Positions 48,203 to 57,050 of a stretch of DNA of 64,000 bases are shown here, piece by piece. Position numbers and translations under genes: made by a program. Each line of letters begins with the position of its first letter. The stretch's first letter is position 1. The notes beneath the pieces were generated by a model that was not told the DNA's origin, searched no databases, and worked only from the letters and a program-made list of their open reading frames with translations. The stretch is from Roseomonas mucosa (GTDB lineage: Bacteria > Pseudomonadota > Alphaproteobacteria > Acetobacterales > Acetobacteraceae): contig CAMDWG010000015.1 in NCBI GenBank assembly GCA_945878375.1, forward strand, positions 1 through 64,000, read 5' to 3'.

Positions 48203-49711
48203 ATGTCTGCAACAGGCTTTTCCGCTGCGCTGGCGGGACCCGTAACGGGATCGCGCGCCGCCATGCGGAGCGAGGCTTACATCGAGGCGCCGATCCGCGC
48301 CTTCGCGATCGCCACCGTCTTCTGGGGCGTGGTGGGCTTCCTGATGGGGGTGCTGATCGCCTCCCAGCTCGCCTGGCCGCTGCTCAACCTCGATCTCGAA
48401 TGGACGACCTTCGGGCGGCTGCGGCCGGTCCATACCAGCGCTGTGATCTTCGCCTTCGGCGGCAATGCGCTGTTGTGCACCTCGCTCTATGTCGTGCAGC
48501 GCACCTGCCGCGCGCGGCTGTTCGGCGGGGAGCCGATGGGGTGGTTCCTGTTCTGGGGCTACCAATTCGTGATCGTCGCCGCGGCGCTGGGCTATGTGCT
48601 CGGCGTCACGCAGGGCAAGGAATACGCCGAGCCCGAATGGTATGTGGATCTGTGGCTGACGGTGGTGTGGCTGCACTACTTGGTCGCCTTCGGCGGCACG
48701 ATCCTTCGCCGCGAGGAACCACATATCTACGTCGCGAACTGGTTCTACCTGGCCTTCATCGTGACCGTCGCGATGCTGCATATCGGGAACAACCTGGCGC
48801 TGCCGATCACGCTCGGCCATTCCAAATCCTACGGCCTGGCATCAGGCGTGCAGGATGCGATGATCCAATGGTGGTACGGCCACAACGCGGTGGGCTTCTT
48901 CCTGACCGCGGGCTTCCTCGGGATGATGTACTACTTCATCCCGAAGCAGGCTGACCGGCCGGTCTATTCCTACCGGCTGTCCATCGTGCATTTCTGGTCG
49001 CTGATCTTTCTCTATATCTGGGCGGGTCCGCACCACCTGCACTACACCGCGCTGCCGGATTGGGCGCAGACGCTCGGCATGGTGTTCTCGATCATGCTGT
49101 GGATGCCGTCCTGGGGCGGCATGATCAACGGCGTGATGACGCTGTCCGGCGCGTGGGACAAGCTGCGAACCAATCCCAGCTTGCGCTTCACCGTCACCTC
49201 GCTCGGCTTCTACGGCATGTCCACCTTCGAAGGGCCGGTCATGTCCATCAAGGCCGTGAACAGCCTGTCGCACTACACCGACTGGACCATCGGGCATGTG
49301 CATTCGGGCGCGATGGGCTGGGTGGGCTTCGTCACCTTCGGCGCACTCTACTACCTGTTCCCGAAGCTCTGGAACAAGAAGGCGCTCTACTCCGACCGGC
49401 TGGTGTCCTGGCACTTCTGGATCGCGACGCTCGGCATCGTTCTCTACATCACCGCGATGTGGGTGTCGGGCATCCTGCAGGGCCTGATGTGGCGCGCCTA
49501 TGACGAGAACGGCTTCCTGCAATACAGCTTCATCGAGACGGTGGCGGCGATGTACCCGTACTACGCCATCCGCGTCCTCGGCGGCCTGCTGTATCTCAGC
49601 GGCGCGCTGATCATGGTCTATAATTTGTGGATGACCGTCACCCGCGGCGAGCAGGCGGAGGCGGTCGCCACTCCTGCCCCTGTCGCCGCCGTGCCGGCCG
49701 CGGCCGCGTGA
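48203..49711 (+). CDS. ccoN: cbb3-type cytochrome c oxidase subunit I (CcoN)
   Basis: The 502-residue catalytic subunit with 12 or more membrane helices, holding heme b and the heme b3-CuB centre. Visible ligands and motifs: [15 protein letters not shown] (low-spin heme His), [26 protein letters not shown] (CuB His), [23 protein letters not shown] (CuB histidines and nearby Tyr), and [12 protein letters not shown] (heme ligands). It reduces O2 to water at high affinity. The ATG at 48203 follows GGAGGGGAGATCC. First gene of a complete ccoNOQPGHIS operon. Confidence 0.97.
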   Translation: MSATGFSAALAGPVTGSRAAMRSEAYIEAPIRAFAIATVFWGVVGFLMGVLIASQLAWPLLNLDLEWTTFGRLRPVHTSAVIFAFGGNALLCTSLYVVQRTCRARLFGGEPMGWFLFWGYQFVIVAAALGYVLGVTQGKEYAEPEWYVDLWLTVVWLHYLVAFGGTILRREEPHIYVANWFYLAFIVTVAMLHIGNNLALPITLGHSKSYGLASGVQDAMIQWWYGHNAVGFFLTAGFLGMMYYFIPKQADRPVYSYRLSIVHFWSLIFLYIWAGPHHLHYTALPDWAQTLGMVFSIMLWMPSWGGMINGVMTLSGAWDKLRTNPSLRFTVTSLGFYGMSTFEGPVMSIKAVNSLSHYTDWTIGHVHSGAMGWVGFVTFGALYYLFPKLWNKKALYSDRLVSWHFWIATLGIVLYITAMWVSGILQGLMWRAYDENGFLQYSFIETVAAMYPYYAIRVLGGLLYLSGALIMVYNLWMTVTRGEQAEAVATPAPVAAVPAAAA

Positions 49712-49724
49712 AGGGGGCACGGCG

Positions 49725-50453
49725 ATGAAGTGGTTCAATCACGGGCTGATCGAGAAGAACCTGATCCTGATGGGCGTGCTCACGCTCATCACGGTCTCGA
49801 TCGGCGGGCTCGCGCAGATCGTGCCGCTGTTCACGGTCGCGTCCACCATCGAACGGGTGGAGGGCATCCGCCCCTACACGCCGCTCGAACTCGCGGGGCG
49901 CAACATCTACATCCGGGAAGGCTGCTACACCTGCCACAGCCAGATGATCCGCCCCTTCCGCGATGAGTTGGAACGCTACGGGCATTTCTCCCTGGCGGCG
50001 GAAAGCATGTACGACCACCCCTTCCAATGGGGATCGAAGCGCACGGGCCCCGATCTCGCGCGCGTCGGCGGGCGGTATTCGGATGACTGGCAGGCCGCGC
50101 ATCTGCGCGACCCGCGCGCGGTGGTGCCTGAGAGCATCATGCCGCCCTACGCCTTCCTCGACCGGCCGCTGAACTACACGGATATCCAGCAACATCTGCG
50201 CGCGAAGCGCGCGATCGGCGTGCCCTATACCGAGGAGATGGTGGCGAATGCCCGCGCCGACCTGGAAGCGCAGGCGCGGCCGGATCGCGATGCGTCCGAC
50301 TTCCAGGGTCGCTACGCCCGCGCCCGCCAGGCCGCCTTCGACGGCGACCCGAACCGGATCACGGAGATGGACGCGCTGGTCGCCTATCTGCAGATGCTCG
50401 GCACGCTCGTGCAGTTCCGCGACGTGACCCCCGAACAGCTGCGGCAGCAGTAA
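49725..50453 (+). CDS. ccoO: cbb3 oxidase subunit II, mono-heme cytochrome c (CcoO)
   Basis: A 242-residue membrane-anchored cytochrome c. One N-terminal helix ([23 protein letters not shown]), then heme motif CYTCH (C67-H71) in [15 protein letters not shown], with the distal Met region around [10 protein letters not shown]. It passes electrons to CcoN. The periplasmic signatures [33 protein letters not shown] are strongly conserved in the family. It starts 13 bases after ccoN. Confidence 0.96.
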   Translation: MKWFNHGLIEKNLILMGVLTLITVSIGGLAQIVPLFTVASTIERVEGIRPYTPLELAGRNIYIREGCYTCHSQMIRPFRDELERYGHFSLAAESMYDHPFQWGSKRTGPDLARVGGRYSDDWQAAHLRDPRAVVPESIMPPYAFLDRPLNYTDIQQHLRAKRAIGVPYTEEMVANARADLEAQARPDRDASDFQGRYARARQAAFDGDPNRITEMDALVAYLQMLGTLVQFRDVTPEQLRQQ

Positions 50454-50464
50454 GGAGGCATCGG

Positions 50465-50677
50465 ATGTTGGACACCCTCGCTTCCATGCAATCCACGCTC
50501 TCCACGCTGTGGGTCGTGTGGTTCTTCGTCCTGTTCACCGGGATCATCCTCTACGTGATGTCCCCCTGGCGGAAGCGCGGCTACGAACGCGCGGGCGACA
50601 TCCCGCTGCGAGACGAGCCGCCCGCGCGCCAGCGGCGCGACGAGCGGCCGTCCTCCGCCGCCAACGGAGGTCGCTGA
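50465..50677 (+). CDS. ccoQ: cbb3 oxidase small subunit (CcoQ)
   Basis: A 70-residue protein with a single membrane helix (STLWVVWFFVLFTGIILYVM) followed by PWRKRGYERAGDIPLRDE, the usual CcoQ tail. It stabilises the assembled complex. The end is Arg/Pro-rich. AAGGAGG precedes the ATG, and it ends one base before ccoP. Confidence 0.92.
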   Translation: MLDTLASMQSTLSTLWVVWFFVLFTGIILYVMSPWRKRGYERAGDIPLRDEPPARQRRDERPSSAANGGR

Positions 50678-50678
50678 C

Positions 50679-51551
50679 ATGCCGACCAAGATCGAGAAGG
50701 ACGCCGTCACCGGCACCGAGACCACGGGCCATGAGTGGGACGGGCTGAAGGAACTCAACACGCCGCTGCCGAAATGGTGGCTCTATCTGCTGTATCTCAC
50801 CATCGCCTTCTCGGCGGTGTGGGTCGTGCTCTATCCGGCTTTCCCGGTGAAGGGCTGGACCGGCCTGACCGGCTGGGTAGCGCGAGAGGCGGTGACGCAG
50901 GATGTCGCGGCGGCGCAGGCGCGCATGGCGCCGATGATGGACCGCATCCGCGCGACGACGCCCGACCAGATCGCGGCGGATGGCCAGCTGCGCGCCTTCG
51001 CCATGGCGGGCGGGCGCATTGCCTTCGCCAATAACTGCGCCGGCTGCCATGGCGCGGGCGGGCAGGGTGCGCCGGGCGGCTTCCCGTCGCTGGCGGATGA
51101 CGATTGGATCTGGGGCGGCACGCATGACGCCATCCGCCACGCCATCCTGCACGGCATCCGCGCGGGCGAGAGCGAGGAGGAACGGCAGAGCATGATGCCG
51201 CGCTTCGTGGCCGATGGGGTGCTGACCCACGCCCAGGCCTCCGACGCGGCGGAATTCGTGCTGTCCTTGTCGGGCCGCGCGAGCGATGCCGGCGCCGCAT
51301 CCCGCGGCCAGGCGATCTATGCCGAGAATTGCGCCAGCTGCCATGGCGATGGCGGGGAGGGGAATCGCGATGTCGGCGCCCCGCGCCTGTCGGACCGCGT
51401 GTGGCTCTACGGCGGCGACAGGGCCTCGATCGCGCGCAGCATCGCCAATCCGCGGATGGGCGTGATGCCGTCCTGGGGCGGTCGGCTCGATCCCGCCATC
51501 GTCAACATGCTGACCGTCTATGTCCACGCCCTTGGCGGTGGGGAAGATTGA
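50679..51551 (+). CDS. ccoP: cbb3 oxidase subunit III, di-heme cytochrome c (CcoP)
   Basis: A 290-residue membrane-anchored di-heme cytochrome c. The N-terminal HEWDGLKELNTPLPKWWLYLLYLTIAFS includes the family signature and one membrane helix. Two heme motifs are visible, CAGCH (C120-H124) and CASCH (C218-H222), each in its own cytochrome c domain. It receives electrons from soluble cytochrome c and feeds CcoO/CcoN. Confidence 0.96.
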   Translation: MPTKIEKDAVTGTETTGHEWDGLKELNTPLPKWWLYLLYLTIAFSAVWVVLYPAFPVKGWTGLTGWVAREAVTQDVAAAQARMAPMMDRIRATTPDQIAADGQLRAFAMAGGRIAFANNCAGCHGAGGQGAPGGFPSLADDDWIWGGTHDAIRHAILHGIRAGESEEERQSMMPRFVADGVLTHAQASDAAEFVLSLSGRASDAGAASRGQAIYAENCASCHGDGGEGNRDVGAPRLSDRVWLYGGDRASIARSIANPRMGVMPSWGGRLDPAIVNMLTVYVHALGGGED

Positions 51552-51604
51552 ATGGCGGGCGGATCGCTCCGACGCCGTCGCAACGGTCTGGGGAGACCGA
51601 CGTC

Positions 51605-53107
51605 ATGAACGACGTCCGCGCGAAGGGGAAGGTGCAGCCGCCGGGGGGCGCGACCCCGGCGGCTGACCAGCCTCTCTATGCCAGCCACCAGAAGGTCTAT
51701 CCGAAGGCGGTCACCGGCACGGTGCGGCGCGTGAAATGGGCGGTGCTCATCGCCTGCCTCGGCCTTTATTACCTCATCCCCTGGATCCGCTGGGACCGCG
51801 GGCCGGATGCGCCGAACCAGGCCGTGCTGGTCGATATGGGCCATGGCCGCCTGTATTTCTTCTTCTTCGAAATCTGGCCGCAGGAGGTCTATTTCCTCAC
51901 GGGCCTGCTGGTGCTGGGCGCGATCGGGCTGTTCGCCGCGACATCGCTGTTCGGCCGCGTCTGGTGCGGCTTCACCTGCCCGCAGACGGTCTGGACCGAT
52001 CTGTTCATGTGGGTCGAACGCCTGATCCAGGGCGACCGCAACGAACGCATGAAGCTGGACAAGGGGCCCTGGACGGCCGCCAAGTGGCGCAAGAAGGCGC
52101 TGACCCATGCCGCCTGGATCGCCATCGCGGCGGCAACCGGCGGCGCCTGGATCATGTATTTCCGCGACGCGCCGACCGTGGTCCTCGAATTGCTGACCCT
52201 CACCGCGAGCAAGGAGGTCTTCTTCTTCTTCGCGCTGTTCACCGGCACCACCTATCTCCTGGCGGGCTGGGCGCGGGAACAGGTCTGCACCTATATGTGC
52301 CCCTGGCCGCGCTTCCAGGCCGCGATGCTCGATGAGAATTCGCTTGTCGTCTCCTACCGCGCCTGGCGCGGGGAACCGCGCGGCAAGCTGAAGGAACAGG
52401 GCCACGGCGACTGCGTGGATTGCGGCGCCTGCGTGCATGTCTGCCCGACGGGCATCGACATTCGTGACGGCCAGCAGATGGAATGCATCGGCTGCGGGCT
52501 CTGCATCGATGCCTGCGACGACATCATGACGCGGCTGGACAAGCCCACGGGCCTCATCGCCTTCGAGACGCTGGGCAACCTCGCCGCCGCCGAAGCCGCG
52601 ACGAAGCCGATGCCGCCCTGCGCGGCGCGCACCGCGGCGGGGATGGGGGCGCGGCAGATGCCGCGCTTCATCCGCCCGCGCACCATCATCTATGCCGGCG
52701 TGCTTGGCGCCGTGATGGCGGTGATGCTGGGCGCCTGGCTAATGCGGCAGGATGTGACGCTGTCCGTCCTGCGCGACCGCGCGCCGTTGTTCGTGCATCT
52801 GTCCGATGGCGGCATCCGCAACGCCTATACGCTGAAGATCGCCAACAAGCGGCGCGAGGCCGGGGAGCTGGTGCTGGTGCTGGACAGCACGGCGCCGCTG
52901 CGCCTGACCGTGCAGGAAGCCGAGGCGATCGGGCCCAACCGCTTCCGCGTCACGACGCGCGCCGACGGCATCACCGAATGGCGTGCCCTGGCCACGCTGC
53001 CGCCGGGCCAGCCCGGCCGCGCCTCGACGCCCGTTACCTTCCGCCTGCTCGATGCGCGCGGCCGCACCGTGACCCGCACCAGCAGCGTCTTCCTGGGGCC
53101 GAAATGA
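51605..53107 (+). CDS. ccoG: cbb3 oxidase assembly protein CcoG (FixG, ferredoxin-like)
   Basis: A 500-residue membrane protein of the CcoG/FixG family, proposed to reduce Cu(II) for delivery to the CuB site. Membrane helices surround VWCGFTCPQTVWTDLFMWVE and QVCTYMCPWPRFQ. Two 4Fe-4S motifs are in GDCVDCGACVHVCP (near residues 268-281) and ECIGCGLCIDACDD. The C-terminal immunoglobulin-like domain is periplasmic (about 390-500). It lies in the expected place after ccoP, starting 53 bases on. Confidence 0.94.
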   Translation: MNDVRAKGKVQPPGGATPAADQPLYASHQKVYPKAVTGTVRRVKWAVLIACLGLYYLIPWIRWDRGPDAPNQAVLVDMGHGRLYFFFFEIWPQEVYFLTGLLVLGAIGLFAATSLFGRVWCGFTCPQTVWTDLFMWVERLIQGDRNERMKLDKGPWTAAKWRKKALTHAAWIAIAAATGGAWIMYFRDAPTVVLELLTLTASKEVFFFFALFTGTTYLLAGWAREQVCTYMCPWPRFQAAMLDENSLVVSYRAWRGEPRGKLKEQGHGDCVDCGACVHVCPTGIDIRDGQQMECIGCGLCIDACDDIMTRLDKPTGLIAFETLGNLAAAEAATKPMPPCAARTAAGMGARQMPRFIRPRTIIYAGVLGAVMAVMLGAWLMRQDVTLSVLRDRAPLFVHLSDGGIRNAYTLKIANKRREAGELVLVLDSTAPLRLTVQEAEAIGPNRFRVTTRADGITEWRALATLPPGQPGRASTPVTFRLLDARGRTVTRTSSVFLGPK

Positions 53108-53108
53108 C

Positions 53109-53600
53109 ATGAGCGACAATACCCTGTCCCGCCCCCGCGACTTCGACCCGAACCGTAGCCGCTGGATCCCCTGGGTCTTCGTCGGCGGCATGACGGTCGT
53201 CGTGCTGGTCAATCTGGTGCTGGTCTATGCCGCGCTCTCGACCTTCACCGGCGTCACCACCGGCCGGTCCTATGATCGCGGCCGCGCCTATAACCGGGTG
53301 CTGGAGGAAGCGGCGCGGCAGGATGCGCTGGGCTGGTCGGCGCGCGTCACGCTGGATGGCGGCCTGCTGAGCGTGGTCGCAACCGACCGGGAAGGGCTGC
53401 CGGTCGGCGGCCGCGTGCAGGGCGTGCTGCATCGGCCGCTGGAAGGTGCCGAAATCCCGCTCGATTTCGCCGCCGCCGGCCCCGGCCGCTTCATCGCCGA
53501 AGCCGCGCCACCCGCAACCGGCCAATGGGAAGCGCGGCTGACGCTGTTCGGGGCGCGCGATGAGCGGCTGGAGATCCGCCAGCGGCTGGTCATCCGATGA
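53109..53600 (+). CDS. ccoH: cbb3 oxidase assembly protein FixH/CcoH
   Basis: A 163-residue protein with one N-terminal membrane helix (WVFVGGMTVVVLVNLVLVYAALSTFTG) and a periplasmic beta domain. FixH/CcoH is needed for stable cbb3 assembly, probably with the copper ATPase encoded next. It begins one base after the ccoG stop and overlaps ccoI by four bases (ATGA). Confidence 0.9.
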   Translation: MSDNTLSRPRDFDPNRSRWIPWVFVGGMTVVVLVNLVLVYAALSTFTGVTTGRSYDRGRAYNRVLEEAARQDALGWSARVTLDGGLLSVVATDREGLPVGGRVQGVLHRPLEGAEIPLDFAAAGPGRFIAEAAPPATGQWEARLTLFGARDERLEIRQRLVIR

Positions 53601-55975
53601 CCGTCGCGGCCGGCTTCCGCGAAGGGCTTGCGCCCGGCCAGGCCGGCCTCTCGCGCGCGACCTGCGTGCATTGCGCGGCGCCGCTGATGCCCGGCCAGGG
53701 CGAGTTCTGCTGCACCGGCTGCGCCGGCGCCCATGCGCTGGTGCGCGGCCTCGGCCTTGATGCCTTCTACCGGCGGCGAGAGACCGCGGCCGGCATGCTG
53801 CGCCCGCCCGAGACTGTCGCCGCCGATCCCGGCGCCACTGATTTCGCCGCCCATGCGCGCGACAAGGGCGGCGGCGTGATGGAACTCGACCTGATCGTCT
53901 CCGGCCTGACGTGCGGGGCCTGTGTGTGGCTGCTGGAACAGGCGCTGGCCGCCGAGCCCGATGTGATCAAGGCGCGCGCGAGCCTCTCGGCGCGGCGCTT
54001 CACCATCGCCTGGCGCGGCGATGCGGCGCGGGCGCGAGCCTTCGCGGCGCTGGTCGCGCGACTGGGCTTCCGGGCCGCGCCCTGGTCCCCCGCCTGCCTG
54101 CGCGCGACGGAGGATGCGGAAGGCCGCGCGCTGGTCCGCGCGCTCGGCATCGCGGCCTTCGGGTCGATGAATGTGATGCTGGTCTCGATCGCGGTCTGGG
54201 TCGGCACCGACATGGAAGCCGCGACGCGGCACATGATGCATTGGCTGGCGGCGCTGATCGCGCTGCCCACGGTGCTGGTGGCGGGGCTGCCCTTCTACCG
54301 ATCCGCCTGGGGCGCGATCCGCGCCGGGCGCGTCAACATGGACCTCGCCATTTCCATCGGCGTGGTGATGGCGACGCTGATGTCCTTCTCCGAGACGCTG
54401 CGGAACGGGGACTACACCTGGTTCGATGGCGCGACCTCTCTGCTTGCGCTGCTGCTGGCTGGGCGCGTGCTGGACCGCGCGATGCGCCGCCGCGCGCGGC
54501 AGGCGGTGGCGGAATTGCTGGCGCTGCAGGATGGCGCGGTCTCGCTGCGGCTGGCGGATGGCACGACGCGGCAGGTGCCGGCGGAGAATGTGCGCGCCGG
54601 CGATGTCGTGCTGGTCGCAGCCGGGGAGAGGCTGCGGCTAGACGGGGTCGCGCAGGACCCTGTTGTGCTCGACACCTCCGCCACCACCGGCGAGAGCCTG
54701 CCGCGGGAGATCCCGCCGGGGGATGCGCTGCCGGCCGGCGCGGTGAATATGGGCCAGCCCTTCCCGATGACCGTCACGGCCGCTGCGCGCGACGGGTCGC
54801 TGGCGCAACTCGCGCGGCTGCTGGAACGCGCCGAGCAGGGGCGGGGGCGCTTCGTCTCCATCGCCGACAGGGCGGCGCGGGCCTATGTGCCCGTGGTGCT
54901 GGCGATCTCCGCCGCGACCTTCCTTGGCTGGTGGTTGTGGATGGGGGTCGCGTGGCAGGCGGCGCTGGTGCCGGCTGTGGCGGCGCTGATCGTGACCTGC
55001 CCCTGTGGGCTCGCCATCGCCGTGCCGGCGGTGCAGGTCGCGGCCGTGGGCGCGCTGTTCCGCCACGGCGTGCTGGTGGCGTCCCCCACCGCGCTGGAAC
55101 GGCTGGCGAGCGCGGATCACGCGCTGCTCGACAAGACCGGCACGCTGACCGAAGGCCGGCCCGAGCTGATCTCGGATGAGACAATCGACCCGGGCATCCT
55201 GCGCGAAGCCGCGGCGATGGCCCGTGCCAGCCGCCACCCCCTGGCCCAGGCGCTGGTCCGCGCCTGCCCCGATGCGCCGGTGCTGGACGGGGTGCGGGAG
55301 ATCACGGGGCGGGGGCTGGTGCGCGGCGCGCTCCGCCTCGGCAGCCCCGCCTTCTGCGGCCTGCCCGAGGATCCCGGCTCGGGGATGCTGATGGTGTATT
55401 GCGCCGCGGGCGAAGCGCCGGTCGTCTTCCGCTTCGCCGACCGGCTGCGCGCAGATGCGGGCGTGGCGGTGGCGGAATTGCAGAAGCTTGGCTTCGCAAC
55501 CGAATTGCTGTCGGGCGATGGCGCCGGCGCGGTGGAGGCCGCGGCCGCCGCGACCGGCATCGGCCCCTGGCAGGCGCGCGCGACACCGTCCGACAAGGCC
55601 GAACGGGTGGAGGCCCTGCGCGCCGCCGGGCATCGCCCGCTGATGGTCGGCGACGGCATCAACGACGCCGCCGCGCTTAGCCTCGCGCATGTCTCGGTCA
55701 GCCCTGGCTCGGGCACCGATCTGGCGCAGGCGGCATCCGACATCGTGCTGCGGGGGGAAGGGCTCACGGCGCTGCCGCTGGCGGTGCGCGTGGCGCAGCG
55801 GGCCCAGCGCCTGGCGCGGCAGAACATCGCCTTCAGCATCGCCTATAATGTGGTGGCCGTGCCGCTCGCGGTGCTCGGCTTCGTCACGCCGCTGATCGCG
55901 GCGCTGGTGATGGCCAGTTCGTCCATCATCGTGATCCTCAACGCGCTCCGCGCGGGGAAGGAGGCTGCGTCGTGA
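53597..55975 (+). CDS. ccoI: Copper-translocating P-type ATPase CcoI (FixI)
   Basis: A 792-residue P1B-type ATPase. The N-terminal cysteine cluster (CVHCAAPL, FCCTGCAGAHALV) and metal-binding domain GLTCGACVW are near 25-110. The membrane metal site CPC is in VTCPCGLAIAVP near 465-476. TGES is in SATTGESLPRE, phosphorylation D512 in LDKTGTLTEG, and the hinge in VGDGINDAAALS near 683. It delivers copper for CcoN maturation in the membrane. Coupled to ccoH upstream and ccoS downstream (GTGA). Confidence 0.95.
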   Translation: MTVAAGFREGLAPGQAGLSRATCVHCAAPLMPGQGEFCCTGCAGAHALVRGLGLDAFYRRRETAAGMLRPPETVAADPGATDFAAHARDKGGGVMELDLIVSGLTCGACVWLLEQALAAEPDVIKARASLSARRFTIAWRGDAARARAFAALVARLGFRAAPWSPACLRATEDAEGRALVRALGIAAFGSMNVMLVSIAVWVGTDMEAATRHMMHWLAALIALPTVLVAGLPFYRSAWGAIRAGRVNMDLAISIGVVMATLMSFSETLRNGDYTWFDGATSLLALLLAGRVLDRAMRRRARQAVAELLALQDGAVSLRLADGTTRQVPAENVRAGDVVLVAAGERLRLDGVAQDPVVLDTSATTGESLPREIPPGDALPAGAVNMGQPFPMTVTAAARDGSLAQLARLLERAEQGRGRFVSIADRAARAYVPVVLAISAATFLGWWLWMGVAWQAALVPAVAALIVTCPCGLAIAVPAVQVAAVGALFRHGVLVASPTALERLASADHALLDKTGTLTEGRPELISDETIDPGILREAAAMARASRHPLAQALVRACPDAPVLDGVREITGRGLVRGALRLGSPAFCGLPEDPGSGMLMVYCAAGEAPVVFRFADRLRADAGVAVAELQKLGFATELLSGDGAGAVEAAAAATGIGPWQARATPSDKAERVEALRAAGHRPLMVGDGINDAAALSLAHVSVSPGSGTDLAQAASDIVLRGEGLTALPLAVRVAQRAQRLARQNIAFSIAYNVVAVPLAVLGFVTPLIAALVMASSSIIVILNALRAGKEAAS

Positions 55976-56133
55976 ACGCCCTTGTCTTCCTAGTTCCTGC
56001 CGCGCTTGTGCTGGGCCTGCTCGGCCTTGCGCTGTTCCTCTGGACGCTGAAGTCGCGCCAGTACGACGACCTCGACGGCGCGGCCAGCCGCATCCTGTTC
56101 GACGACACACCAAGGAAGGACGACACGCCATGA
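55972..56133 (+). CDS. ccoS: cbb3 oxidase assembly protein CcoS
   Basis: A 53-residue membrane protein starting with GTG that overlaps the ccoI stop. One helix (FLVPAALVLGLLGLALFLWTLKS) is followed by the hallmark RQYDDLDGAASRILFDD. CcoS is required for cofactor insertion into CcoN. The short length is normal. Its stop overlaps the ATG of a further small ORF at 56130. Confidence 0.93.
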   Translation: MNALVFLVPAALVLGLLGLALFLWTLKSRQYDDLDGAASRILFDDTPRKDDTP

Positions 56134-56309
56134 CTTATTTCATCGTCTTCGGCGCCATCCTGGCCGTGATCGGCCTCGCGGCGATCTCAGTTGCCGAGGA
56201 AGTGGGCCTGATGCTGTTTGGCTATGGGCTGTTCGGCTTCGGCGTGTTCTTCGCGCTGTTCCTGGTGAAGCGGCATTTCGATCACCAGGATGGCACCGCA
56301 CGCCCCTGA
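56130..56309 (+). CDS. Small membrane protein at the end of the cbb3 operon
   Basis: A 59-residue ORF whose ATG overlaps the ccoS stop (ATGA). The product has two hydrophobic segments (TYFIVFGAILAVIGLAAIS at about 2-20 and GLMLFGYGLFGFGVFFALFLV at about 26-46), separated by VAEEV and followed by KRHFDHQDGTARP. It is not recognised. The tight coupling, balanced amino-acid use and membrane pattern make a real gene likely, perhaps a lineage-specific accessory of the oxidase or its assembly (inference). Confidence 0.62.
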   Translation: MTYFIVFGAILAVIGLAAISVAEEVGLMLFGYGLFGFGVFFALFLVKRHFDHQDGTARP

Positions 56310-56408
56310 TCGCGCGGCTTTCGGGCCACGGGGGCAGGATGTTGCGGATCCGAGTGGAATGGGCGAAGCTCGTTGCACCGGCGGATCGCCGGGATGGAGA
56401 GATGGCCG

Positions 56409-56963
56409 ATGAAGCTTCCGCGCATCCTGTTGGCTGCCGCCTTGTTCGCGCCCGCGCTTGCCGTCGCCCAGCCTGCCGTGGTCGGCGCGAGTGCCGAACG
56501 CAGCGCCGTCGTCGAAAGCGTGAACGCGCAGGAACGCTCCGTTCTGCTGCGCGGCCAGGACGGCACGCTCGCCACCGTCATCCTCGGCCCGCAGGTCCGG
56601 AACTTCGCGCAGATCCGCCCGGGTGACCGGGTGGTCACCACGGTGACGGAGGCCATCGCCGTCTCCCTCGCCCGCCCCGATGGGCGCGGCCCGGTCGGGG
56701 CGGCCGAAGCCATTGTCCGCGCGCCGGAGGGCGCGCGCCCCGGGGTCGCCTATACCGATGCCCAGCGCATGCGGGTGCGGATCGAGGGTATCGACCTCGG
56801 CCGTAACTCCGTCGCCTATGTCGACCCTGCCGGAACGCGCCGCGAGGTGCGGGTCCAGACGCCGGAGATGCGCCGTTTCATGCGAACCCTGAACCCGGGC
56901 GATGAGGTGGATGTGGTCTTCGTCGAATCCATCTCGGTCCGCGTCCTTCCCCCCGGCGGCTGA
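56409..56963 (+). CDS. Exported protein of unknown function
   Basis: A 184-residue protein with a signal peptide (PRILLAAALFAPALAVA, cleavage near residue 20). The mature part is beta-rich with two related segments, ...VVESVNAQERSVLLRGQDGTLATVILGPQ and ...VRIEGIDLGRNSVAYVDPAGTRREVRVQ, suggesting a duplicated small beta-barrel (each followed by a PGD turn). No enzyme motif is seen. GGAGAGATGG precedes the ATG. It follows the cbb3 operon by 99 bases and may be independent. Confidence 0.65.
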   Translation: MKLPRILLAAALFAPALAVAQPAVVGASAERSAVVESVNAQERSVLLRGQDGTLATVILGPQVRNFAQIRPGDRVVTTVTEAIAVSLARPDGRGPVGAAEAIVRAPEGARPGVAYTDAQRMRVRIEGIDLGRNSVAYVDPAGTRREVRVQTPEMRRFMRTLNPGDEVDVVFVESISVRVLPPGG

Positions 56964-57050
56964 CCCCCCCGCCGCCCATAGCGGGTGCGTCCTCTGGCCA
57001 AGGCGGCCCGGCCTTCCCATAGTCGTGGCAAGGAATCCGGGAGACGTCCC

